A DNA stretch of 5,130 nucleotides from Actinomycetota bacterium (GTDB taxonomy: Bacteria > Actinomycetota > Humimicrobiia > Humimicrobiales > Humimicrobiaceae), in contig JAGYMN010000085.1 in NCBI GenBank assembly GCA_018400395.1, positions 1-5,130 of the forward strand. The letters are read 5' to 3'. The notes below the pieces were generated by a model that worked only from the letters and a program-made list of their open reading frames with translations, ran no database searches and was not told the DNA's origin. The first letter of the stretch is position 1. The number at the start of each line of letters is the position of its first letter. The position numbers were made by a program, and so were the translations under genes. Shown here piece by piece: positions 1-5,130 of the stretch.

Positions 1-915
1 GGGGGAAACTGCCAGGTATTCAAGTGGGAGATCTAGGAAAAGATGGTGCATTACTGTATTACCTACTATTACAGATTCCAGTATTTGTTCAGGTCTATTA
101 TTTGTACTTTTACATAAATTAATTATTAATTTATTTATTTCTTCAAGTACTACTTTTTGAAGCTCTATAGCTTTGGATGCTGATTCCATTGCATAGGTAA
201 TACGTGAAACTATATCTTCACCAAAACTGACTTGAGGATTTATGATTCCCTTTGTAGCTAAAGTTTTTCCTTCAGAAATATCAACAAGATAGCCTGCTAT
301 TGTGGTAGTTCCCAAATCTATGGCAAGACCAAGCTGACGGCTGGGCCGGGTATTTATGGCTATTATTTCTTTTTCTCTTACAGAAACCTGAGCTTCCCAG
401 TTCAAGGATCTCATCAGTGAAGAGACATTATGAAGTAATTTGTAATCAATACTTTCACATTTAACTCTATGATTTTTATATAATGTTTCTATGATACGAT
501 TATCATCAGATCTTAAATCTGATAATGAAGGATGGGGAACCCTTATATGATAAGAAGAAACTGCCGGTTCCAGTTCGATACTAAATTCCGGTCCATCTAA
601 TTGGATACGCTGTGATTTGCCGGCAAGTGATTTATTGGGGATCCTTATCTTACAATCACTTTTTATATAAGTCTGGCAGGCTAAACGGTAACCATCTTTT
701 AATTGTTTTTTGGATAAATTATTTACCTCACTTGATGTTGGATTTGAGACAGTCCCTCTTAATATTTGAACCTTGCAGCAGCCAAACCTGCCCAGGCCTC
801 CACATAAGCTCAATAATTCAATTCCCAGCCTGCGTGCACAACTTAAAAGTGATTCATCATTACTGCATTCTCCCCTTTTCCCTATTGGCTCAAAATCAAC
901 ATTATAAGATTTCAC
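1..915 (-). CDS. RACo-like corrinoid protein reductive activator (ferredoxin + ASKHA/DUF4445), 3' end beyond window
   Basis: This is the N-terminal 305 residues of a protein whose family is usually about 600 or more residues; the remainder lies beyond the window's left edge. Known role of the family: ATP-driven reduction of inactive Co(II) corrinoid protein to Co(I), with electrons entering through an N-terminal [2Fe-2S] domain. Seen: residues 1-90 are ferredoxin-like, with CGGLGRFGCCKV at 38-49 and a later RLACQT (C80). A linker follows at about 100-190. The ASKHA phosphate-binding motif LGLAIDLGTTTIAGY is at 195-209, followed by NPQVSFGEDIVSRI at 226-239 and GNTVMHHLFLDLP at 285-297, all typical of DUF4445 activators. 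The start is GTG: an in-frame TGA lies seven codons upstream, no ATG is available, and AAAGG sits 5 nt before the GTG. The canonical second cluster cysteine is Phe44, with an extra Cys46 beside Cys47. It follows the methyltransferase gene by 55 nt with no terminator, which fits a corrinoid-maintenance job in the same operon. Family assignment is firm; activity is inferred. Confidence 0.9.
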   Translation of the reverse strand, partial: MKSYNVDFEPIGKRGECSNDESLLSCARRLGIELLSLCGGLGRFGCCKVQILRGTVSNPTSSEVNNLSKKQLKDGYRLACQTYIKSDCKIRIPNKSLAGKSQRIQLDGPEFSIELEPAVSSYHIRVPHPSLSDLRSDDNRIIETLYKNHRVKCESIDYKLLHNVSSLMRSLNWEAQVSVREKEIIAINTRPSRQLGLAIDLGTTTIAGYLVDISEGKTLATKGIINPQVSFGEDIVSRITYAMESASKAIELQKVVLEEINKLIINLCKSTNNRPEQILESVIVGNTVMHHLFLDLPLEYLAVSP

Positions 916-920
916 ATCTA

Positions 921-925
921 CCTTT
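921..925 (-). promoter_or_regulatory. Ribosome binding site deciding the GTG start of the activator gene
   Basis: On the minus strand AAAGG is followed by TAGAT and then GTG. The 5-nt spacing supports initiation at GTG (915), because no in-frame ATG exists between the upstream TGA and the conserved ferredoxin region. Confidence 0.65.
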
Positions 926-970
926 ATTCTATATCAAAAATTTCTAAAATTATCTTTCGATTTTATTATA

Positions 971-2479
971 CTATTCATACGGATAATTCGGTGATTTTAA
1001 ATCCTTCTTATACTCATCCCATTCCTCACTGGATATTAACCCTTTTTTCTTATAATATTCTCTTGCTTCTTTTAATATTCTCTCTATATCACTTTCCTGC
1101 TTATCTGTCAGCGGCAGATCTACTTTATGTGTAGATATTATTTCGTCATATCTTTTTTTTGCATAATCTATACAATCGTTTTTGCCTAATTTCAGCCATT
1201 CTGGAGGAGTAGACCTGTCAGCAACTTTTGGTACAAACTGCTCTTTATTCCACCATTTCCTGGTATGGGCCTTACTTAGATAATGTCCCGGGATGGGCCC
1301 AACATCATTTATTAAGTCAAGAGCCATAGTTTCCTCATTTACCTCAATTCCTTCTAAAAAGCGGCCTATCATTCCAACAAGATCGTCATCTATAATAGCC
1401 ATTACAGGATGAAATGCCAGCTCTCCGTATAAGGCACCCTGTATCCATATGGTATTTGTCCCTGACAATGCACCGGTAAACGATAGGATTGATTTTTCAT
1501 AAGCTGCTTGATAGTCTATTTTTTTAGAGCTGGGATAGCTTACTCCCCCATCTGTAGGTATGTCATATTTTCTCCATATTTGATTGAAAGCCGCCTGGTG
1601 CAATGAAATTGCTATATCACCAAATGCAGGAGAACCTGCCCGCATATTCTGGGGGAATGAAAAATCCTGGGCTATCACCCTGGTCCCTGGTTTTATTAGT
1701 TGTGCCAGTACTATTCCTGCTATTATTTCTGCGTTTCCAGTAATCAGCGAACCGGCAATTGTAGAAGGTGATGTCCCGCCATATACACTACCCGATACCA
1801 GCAAAAGTATAAATCCGGCATTGACGATCCTGTAGGCGCTCTCAACTGCGTCGCTATAAAATGTCAATGGCGGTGCTGCAGCCATTGAAGTACGCAGTTC
1901 AGCCCCGACTGCCCTGGCCATTTCTATGTTAAATACCTCACAATCCATTGAATAATTTGCGCATATAAATTTGCTTGAATTTCTAAATCTGGCAGCAAGA
2001 CCTTCAGGCATAGCCATAACAGGTGGTACGTTTTTAAATCCAAACCAGGGTGTATACCAGGGAACAATATGGACATTACCCAATGCATCAAGAACTGTTA
2101 TTGCATCGTGGAATTCTTTTCTTGTAGGAGTCCTGGGCTCCCAGGTTTCAAGGTCAATACTCTGGCTTCCTGATAAAGCCTGAAAATATGTGGTGTTCCC
2201 ACCCCAGATCATATCATTTTCCGGGTTTCTGGCTTTAACATGATAACTGCTGGGGGCCCTGCGGAGGCATTCCTCAACAAGCCCTTCCGGAAATCTTACA
2301 CGGTTATTGCTGTAATCTACCTGACAGCCGTTTTTTTCAAAAAGTTTTAGAGCCTTCTCGCTCTCAAATCTTATTCCTGTTCTTCTTAGAACATCCAGTG
2401 TTCCACCATGAATTGATTCAACCTGTTCTTCGGTTAATATCTCTAACGGCTTAAAGTTACGTGTAAACCCCTTTAACAT
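971..2479 (-). CDS. MttB-family (COG5598) corrinoid methyltransferase, non-pyrrolysine, paralog 2
   Basis: This 502-residue protein is full length for the trimethylamine methyltransferase (MttB) superfamily, cytosolic TIM-barrel enzymes that move a methyl group from a methylated amine to Co(I) on a corrinoid protein. Seen: N-terminal family segment with IHGGTLDVLRRTG (23-35) and FPEGLVEECLRRAP (63-76); YGGTSPST (233-240); GSPAFGDIAISLH (282-294); SSKKIDYQAAYEK (317-329); AIIDDDLVGMIGRFLEG (361-377); and GPIPGHYLSKAHTRKWW (394-410). The C-terminal 450-495 is rich in charged residues and probably helical. No amber codon interrupts the frame, so it belongs with the non-Pyl members (MtgB, MtpB, MtcB and MtyB are the characterised types, acting on quaternary amines). 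The stop codon is TAG, at the true C-terminus. The start is supported by GAGGTGA 5 nt upstream. It lies 22 nt after its paralog, with which it shares about half its residues, and 55 nt before the activator gene. The substrate cannot be read from the sequence. Confidence 0.92.
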   Translation of the reverse strand: MLKGFTRNFKPLEILTEEQVESIHGGTLDVLRRTGIRFESEKALKLFEKNGCQVDYSNNRVRFPEGLVEECLRRAPSSYHVKARNPENDMIWGGNTTYFQALSGSQSIDLETWEPRTPTRKEFHDAITVLDALGNVHIVPWYTPWFGFKNVPPVMAMPEGLAARFRNSSKFICANYSMDCEVFNIEMARAVGAELRTSMAAAPPLTFYSDAVESAYRIVNAGFILLLVSGSVYGGTSPSTIAGSLITGNAEIIAGIVLAQLIKPGTRVIAQDFSFPQNMRAGSPAFGDIAISLHQAAFNQIWRKYDIPTDGGVSYPSSKKIDYQAAYEKSILSFTGALSGTNTIWIQGALYGELAFHPVMAIIDDDLVGMIGRFLEGIEVNEETMALDLINDVGPIPGHYLSKAHTRKWWNKEQFVPKVADRSTPPEWLKLGKNDCIDYAKKRYDEIISTHKVDLPLTDKQESDIERILKEAREYYKKKGLISSEEWDEYKKDLKSPNYPYE

Positions 2480-2484
2480 TTATT

Positions 2485-2491
2485 TCACCTC
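2485..2491 (-). promoter_or_regulatory. Ribosome binding site of MttB paralog 2
   Basis: GAGGTGA on the minus strand, 5 nt before the ATG at 2479, lies inside the 22-nt gap after the stop of the preceding paralog. Each paralog therefore has its own strong translation signal within one transcript. Confidence 0.7.
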
Positions 2492-2501
2492 TATCTTAAA
2501 T

Positions 2502-3995
2502 TTATATTTTAAAATTTTTTTTATAAACATCCCATTCCTCATCGCTTATCAATCCATTTTCTCTGTAGTAACTCCTTGCTTCACTTAATATATCTTCTAT
2601 ATCACTTTCCTGCTTTTCGGTTAATGGTGGGTCAACTTTATGTGTAGATAGTATTTTTTCCATCCTGTCCATTGCATATTCTATACAGCTTTTCTTATCA
2701 GCTTTGAGCCATTCAGGGTAGGTTAACCTATCAGCAGATTTTGGCGCAAACTGCTCTTTTTTCCACCATTTCCTGGTATGGGCCTTTCCTAGATAGTGTC
2801 CCGGTATTGGACCTACCTCGTTTATAAGGTCTATAGCTAAAGCTTCATCGCCTGCATCAACACCTTCTAAAAATCTGCCTATCATACCAGCAATATCATC
2901 ATCAAGTATGGCCTGTATTGGATGAGCTGTTATCTCACCATATATACTGCTGTATAGCTGCAGTACACTGGATCCTGAAATAGCAGAAAGGAGGGTTGGC
3001 ATCATTTTCTGGTAGCCATTCTGAAAGTCTATTCTCTTTGAACTTGTCGGGCCGCAGGAAGAGCTTACGGTAGGAATCCCATATCTTCTCCATACCTGAT
3101 TAAAAACTACATTATGAAGTGATACCCCTATTTCTCCAAAAGCCGGTGCGCCGTTTCCCATATTTTGAGCCAATACAAGATTTGCCACTGAGACTCTGGC
3201 ACCTGGTTTTAAAAGTTGCATAAGAACTATATATGGGATAAGTTCTGCATTACTGAGAATCACCGCCCCGGATGTACTTGCAGGTGCTGTTCCCCCGTAT
3301 GTTGCGCCTTCCCATATCATACTTGGCAGGTCATATTCAGCAGCAAGAAAGCAGGCATTGACCTGATCTGTATAATATGTTAAAGGCGATGATGTATTTG
3401 GATTGGCAAAAATTTCTGTTCCTATTGATTTTGCCATTTTTATAGTAAATCTATCAATGTCATTGTTTGCGATTGCAACTGTTACTTTGGTTGAATTTCT
3501 CATCCTGAGGGCAACACCTTCTATTTCCTTCATAACTTCGGGAATTCCCCCGCTGAATCCAAAATATGGATAAGCGTTTAAAAAATGTACATTTTCCAGC
3601 GCATCTAAGACTTTTATAAGATCTATATGCTCCTGCTCTGTAGGTGTTCTGGGTTCCCATGTATTTAAATCAACAGTATCCGTTCCTGGAAAATTAAAAA
3701 ACAGGACATTATTGGGACCCAGCAGCAGGTCGTGTTTTTGATTCCTTGCTTTGACTCTAAAACTGGTGGGAGCCTTGCGGAGGCATTCCTCAACAAGCCC
3801 GGGAGGAAATTTTACTCTTTTGGAATCAAAGTCAACATCGCAATCAGCATTTTTAAAAACTTTTAATGCTTTATCGTTATAGACTGTGACCCCTGTTTTT
3901 TGAAGTACATCTAAAGTTCCTCTATGTATCTGGTCAATATTTTCATCACTTAATAATTTAAAAGCTGGAAAATTACGTATGAAACCTCTGGACAT
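2502..3995 (-). CDS. MttB-family (COG5598) corrinoid methyltransferase, non-pyrrolysine, paralog 1
   Basis: This 497-residue, full-length MttB-superfamily protein is predicted to methylate the Co(I) corrinoid protein encoded immediately upstream, using an unknown methyl donor. Seen: IHRGTLDVLQKTG (23-35), FPPGLVEECLRKAP (63-76), WEPRTPTEQE (113-122), YGGTAPAST (233-241), GAPAFGEIGVSLH (282-294), SSKRIDFQNGYQK (318-330), AILDDDIAGMIGRFLEG (362-378) and GPIPGHYLGKAHTRKWW (395-411). No internal TAG occurs; the stop is TAA. The start is supported by AAGGAG 7 nt upstream, which overlaps the corrinoid gene's stop codon by one base, with a 12-nt gap between the genes, so translational coupling is plausible. 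Compared with the downstream paralog it carries one extra residue near 311-315 (SSSCG where the paralog has GGVS), and differs most at 171-240 and 341-350, while the C-terminal third is close to identical. Family call is firm. Substrate, and whether it works alone or with its paralog, are unknown. Confidence 0.92.
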   Translation of the reverse strand: MSRGFIRNFPAFKLLSDENIDQIHRGTLDVLQKTGVTVYNDKALKVFKNADCDVDFDSKRVKFPPGLVEECLRKAPTSFRVKARNQKHDLLLGPNNVLFFNFPGTDTVDLNTWEPRTPTEQEHIDLIKVLDALENVHFLNAYPYFGFSGGIPEVMKEIEGVALRMRNSTKVTVAIANNDIDRFTIKMAKSIGTEIFANPNTSSPLTYYTDQVNACFLAAEYDLPSMIWEGATYGGTAPASTSGAVILSNAELIPYIVLMQLLKPGARVSVANLVLAQNMGNGAPAFGEIGVSLHNVVFNQVWRRYGIPTVSSSCGPTSSKRIDFQNGYQKMMPTLLSAISGSSVLQLYSSIYGEITAHPIQAILDDDIAGMIGRFLEGVDAGDEALAIDLINEVGPIPGHYLGKAHTRKWWKKEQFAPKSADRLTYPEWLKADKKSCIEYAMDRMEKILSTHKVDPPLTEKQESDIEDILSEARSYYRENGLISDEEWDVYKKNFKI

Positions 3996-4002
3996 TTTGA
4001 TT

Positions 4003-4008
4003 CTCCTT
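4003..4008 (-). promoter_or_regulatory. Ribosome binding site of MttB paralog 1, touching the corrinoid gene stop
   Basis: AAGGAG on the minus strand begins with the last A of the corrinoid gene's TAA stop and lies 7 nt before the ATG at 3995. Ribosomes ending on the carrier gene could restart here, linking output of carrier and methyltransferase. Confidence 0.7.
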
Positions 4009-4652
4009 TATTTTCCAATTAATTGTCTGGCTAACTTAACTGCTCCCGGAGCTGTCGGGTCATAGCCGTCTGCGCCGATATTTTTGGAAAACTCTTCAGT
4101 TATTGCACCGCCGCCCACCATTATTTTAACTTTTTCTCTCAGATTTTCATTTTCTAAGAATTTTATTACTTTCCTTTGTTCGGGTGCAGTCATTGTCATT
4201 AGTGCCGACATAGCAAGAATATCAGCATTGTATTTTTTAATAGCCTCCAGAAACTGCTCGGCTTTTATATTTATGCCCAGGTCATGGACCTTAAATCCTT
4301 CAGCAGTAAGCAAGGTACATATCATTGTTTTGCCTATGGAGTGTATGTCTCCAAAAACCGTTCCTACCACTATGGTTCCGAGACTTTCCCTCTTTGCACC
4401 GATCCTTTTTATCTCTTCCTCTATAATCGGGGTAGCAGCTGACATGGCATCTGCTGCTCCGACAAGATCTGGAAGCCAGAGTTCTCCCCTTCCGAACCCG
4501 TCACCTACTTCTCTTATGGCAACGGTCATTGCATCCAGTAATTTTAAAGGTTCTATCTTCTCCCCTATGGCCTTTTTTGCAAGGCTTGCTGCTGCTTCGG
4601 TATCGTATTCCTTAATTGCCTTTTTAAGGTCTTCAAAAATATCATTGTTCAT
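4008..4652 (-). CDS. Corrinoid (cobalamin)-binding methyl-carrier protein, MtbC/MttC/MtgC type
   Basis: This 214-residue protein has the usual length of the small corrinoid proteins that shuttle methyl groups between a substrate-specific methyltransferase and a second methyltransferase. Seen: a helical N-terminal cap (about 5-85) with the family signature VGDGFGRGELWLPDLVGAAD (49-68), then a Rossmann-like B12-binding domain (about 90-212). The domain carries GDIHSIGK (101-108), in which D102, H104 and G107 form the D-x-H-x-x-G motif and H104 is the expected lower axial cobalt ligand. Later elements are SALMTMTAPEQ (149-159), which includes the S-x-L element, and VGGGAITEEF (179-188), in the GG segment that contacts the cofactor tail. 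The ATG start is supported by AAGGAGA 4 nt upstream. It is the only corrinoid protein in the window and precedes both methyltransferases, so it is the likely shared methyl acceptor. The activator at the left end would restore its Co(I) state. Confident on family and cofactor; partners are inferred from gene order. Confidence 0.95.
   Translation of the reverse strand: MNNDIFEDLKKAIKEYDTEAAASLAKKAIGEKIEPLKLLDAMTVAIREVGDGFGRGELWLPDLVGAADAMSAATPIIEEEIKRIGAKRESLGTIVVGTVFGDIHSIGKTMICTLLTAEGFKVHDLGINIKAEQFLEAIKKYNADILAMSALMTMTAPEQRKVIKFLENENLREKVKIMVGGGAITEEFSKNIGADGYDPTAPGAVKLARQLIGK
4332..4349 (-). other. Codons of the D-x-H-x-x-G cobalamin-binding motif
   Basis: These codons encode residues 102-107 (D-I-H-S-I-G) of the corrinoid protein. 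In the family the His replaces the dimethylbenzimidazole base as lower ligand of cobalt ('base-off/His-on'). All three defining residues are intact, so the carrier should be functional. Confidence 0.9.
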
Positions 4653-4667
4653 AGTATCTCCTTGTAC

Positions 4668-4694
4668 ATTAAAAATAATATATTAATTTTTAAT
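4668..4694 (-). repeat. AT-only perfect inverted repeat in the 53-nt gap after the mutarotase gene
   Basis: ATTAAAAAT (4668-4676) and ATTTTTAAT (4686-4694) are exact reverse complements around a 9-nt spacer that itself contains the palindrome TAATATATTA (4676-4685). The stem has no G-C pairs and no terminator-like stem with a U tract, so read-through is expected. It might be a weak operator or an mRNA processing element, or simply a result of AT-rich composition. It ends 5 nt before the corrinoid gene's Shine-Dalgarno site. Confidence 0.35.
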
Positions 4695-4705
4695 ATCAAA
4701 TGTCT

Positions 4706-5029
4706 TTAATCCTGGTGAAATACTTCCTCTGCTTCGGCCCACCATTCCCCCCCTTTTCGGGTATCCAGCGGAATTTGCATCGGCTTACAGATGTCCCACC
4801 ATTTTTGTGTTGTAGGATCTGCAGCCATCTTTTTCATATCAGAATCATAATCTTTGCCTGTATATTCAAAATAACTAAAGAGGTAGCCGTCTTTGTGAAA
4901 AATTGAATAGTTTTGGATATTGCATTCTGTTATGACCTTTGCCACTCCCGGCCATATATCCTTATGGAGTTTTTTATACTCTTCTAATTTATCCGGTTTT
5001 ATCTTTATAACTGAACCATACCTTTTCAT
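4706..5029 (-). CDS. L-rhamnose mutarotase family protein (RhaM/DUF718)
   Basis: This 107-residue protein has the normal length for the RhaM family, small dimeric alpha/beta-barrel proteins that interconvert alpha and beta anomers of L-rhamnose. Seen: it lines up without gaps with the start of E. coli RhaM as I remember it, including Tyr18, the catalytic His22 and IWP at 25-27. The family's paired Trp are at 77-78 (QKWWD) and the terminal EVF is at 102-104. Start is ATG with AGGAGA 5 nt upstream. It is the first gene of the cluster, 53 nt ahead of the corrinoid protein gene. None of the rhamnose pathway genes that usually accompany it (isomerase, kinase, aldolase) is in the window. Family membership is well supported and the active-site residues look intact. 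Rhamnose as the substrate is not established here: it could act on another sugar, or on a sugar moiety released by or attached to the methylated substrate. Confidence 0.85.
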   Translation of the reverse strand: MKRYGSVIKIKPDKLEEYKKLHKDIWPGVAKVITECNIQNYSIFHKDGYLFSYFEYTGKDYDSDMKKMAADPTTQKWWDICKPMQIPLDTRKGGEWWAEAEEVFHQD

Positions 5030-5034
5030 TTATA

Positions 5035-5040
5035 TCTCCT
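5035..5040 (-). promoter_or_regulatory. Ribosome binding site of the mutarotase-family gene
   Basis: AGGAGA on the minus strand, 5 nt before the ATG at 5029. It is a strong site and fixes the start, giving an N-terminus that matches known RhaM proteins. Confidence 0.7.
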
Positions 5041-5061
5041 GTTTTATTAAATAAAAATGTA

Positions 5062-5090
5062 AATTTATAAATTAAAAGAAATTATAATTT
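5062..5090. repeat. Two 12-bp AT palindromes in the leader of the cluster
   Basis: AATTTATAAATT (5062-5073) and AAATTATAATTT (5079-5090) are each perfect palindromes with centres 17 bp apart. They lie 33-61 bp upstream of the first gene, and the second contains the candidate -10 box. Such spacing could suit a dimeric repressor, but both are pure A/T in AT-rich DNA and may be chance. Confidence 0.3.
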
Positions 5091-5109
5091 GCGGTATGTG
5101 CTGCTAAAT
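5081..5109 (-). promoter_or_regulatory. Possible sigma-70-type promoter for the cluster
   Basis: A perfect TATAAT lies on the minus strand at 5086-5081, about 50 bp ahead of the first start codon. The matching -35 position holds ATTTAG at 17-bp spacing (or TTTAGC at 16 bp), which is a poor match to TTGACA, and there is no TG extension. Given the AT content, TATAAT alone is weak evidence. The true promoter could also lie beyond the right edge. The rest of 5030-5130 shows no gene and no clear riboswitch, although only 101 nt are visible. Confidence 0.3.
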
Positions 5110-5130
5110 CTATAAACCAGATATAAAACC

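Noticed and set aside
612..947. 111-codon open frame on the plus strand
   Set aside because: It lies opposite the well-supported activator ferredoxin domain and shows no family features.
916..970. Possible transcription terminator between the second methyltransferase and the activator
   Set aside because: The 55-nt gap is AT-rich and has no GC-rich hairpin followed by a T run on the transcribed strand, so read-through is more likely.
971..973. TAG stop codon on an MttB-family gene, suggesting a pyrrolysine codon
   Set aside because: Pyrrolysine in MttB lies inside the barrel, not at the end. Here TAG follows a complete 502-residue protein, its paralog ends with TAA at nearly the same place, and reading through would add only YNKIER after the amber codon before a TAA. 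It is an ordinary stop.
1584..2183. Two plus-strand open frames of 83 and 70 codons (1584-1835, 1971-2183)
   Set aside because: Both are antisense to conserved MttB-family coding sequence and have no independent support.
4084..4686. 200-codon open frame on the plus strand opposite the corrinoid protein gene
   Set aside because: It is antisense to a gene with clear cobalamin motifs, has no recognisable domain, and is best explained as a shadow of that gene's codon pattern.
4700..4906. 68-codon plus-strand open frame opposite the mutarotase-family gene
   Set aside because: It is antisense to a gene whose active-site residues are recognisable, and it has no recognisable features of its own.
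5091..5130. Possible cobalamin riboswitch at the start of the cluster
   Set aside because: Only about 100 nt of leader are visible and I could not find a B12-box-like conserved sequence. A riboswitch further right cannot be excluded but is not supported here.

Overview
The window is one compact, single-direction gene cluster on the minus strand, encoding a cobalamin (corrinoid)-dependent methyl-transfer system. The DNA is AT-rich (by eye under 40% GC). Spacing is tight and Shine-Dalgarno sites are strong, which suggests an anaerobic, low-GC bacterium such as an acetogen-like Bacillota or an Atribacterota-type lineage. No marker gene settles the taxon, so the lineage is inference only.

Layout in the direction of transcription (right to left): (1) an upstream region at 5030-5130 with a possible promoter and two short AT palindromes; (2) 5029-4706, an L-rhamnose mutarotase-family protein; (3) 4652-4008, a corrinoid-binding carrier protein with a D-x-H-x-x-G cobalamin motif; (4) 3995-2502 and (5) 2479-971, two tandem MttB/COG5598-family methyltransferases, about half identical by hand alignment and read through without an internal amber codon, so of the non-pyrrolysine class; (6) 915-1, the N-terminal 305 residues of a RACo-like corrinoid reductive activator ([2Fe-2S] ferredoxin domain, linker, start of the ASKHA ATPase), which runs off the left edge of the window. 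Gaps between genes are 53, 12, 22 and 55 nt. None contains a GC-rich terminator, so a single operon is likely. No stretch over about 100 nt lacks a gene.

Proposed working model: one or both MttB paralogs move a methyl group from an unidentified methylated substrate (characterised non-Pyl relatives use quaternary amines such as glycine betaine, proline betaine and carnitine) to Co(I) on the shared corrinoid protein. A second methyltransferase, not in this window, would pass it on to tetrahydrofolate or another acceptor. The RACo-like protein would re-reduce Co(II) after accidental oxidation. The mutarotase-like protein is the odd member and hints at a sugar-linked substrate or an unrecognised role.

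The most notable points are the mutarotase next to a methyltransferase system, the uneven divergence of the two MttB paralogs that share one carrier protein, and the apparent loss of a canonical cluster-ligand cysteine in the activator's ferredoxin domain.
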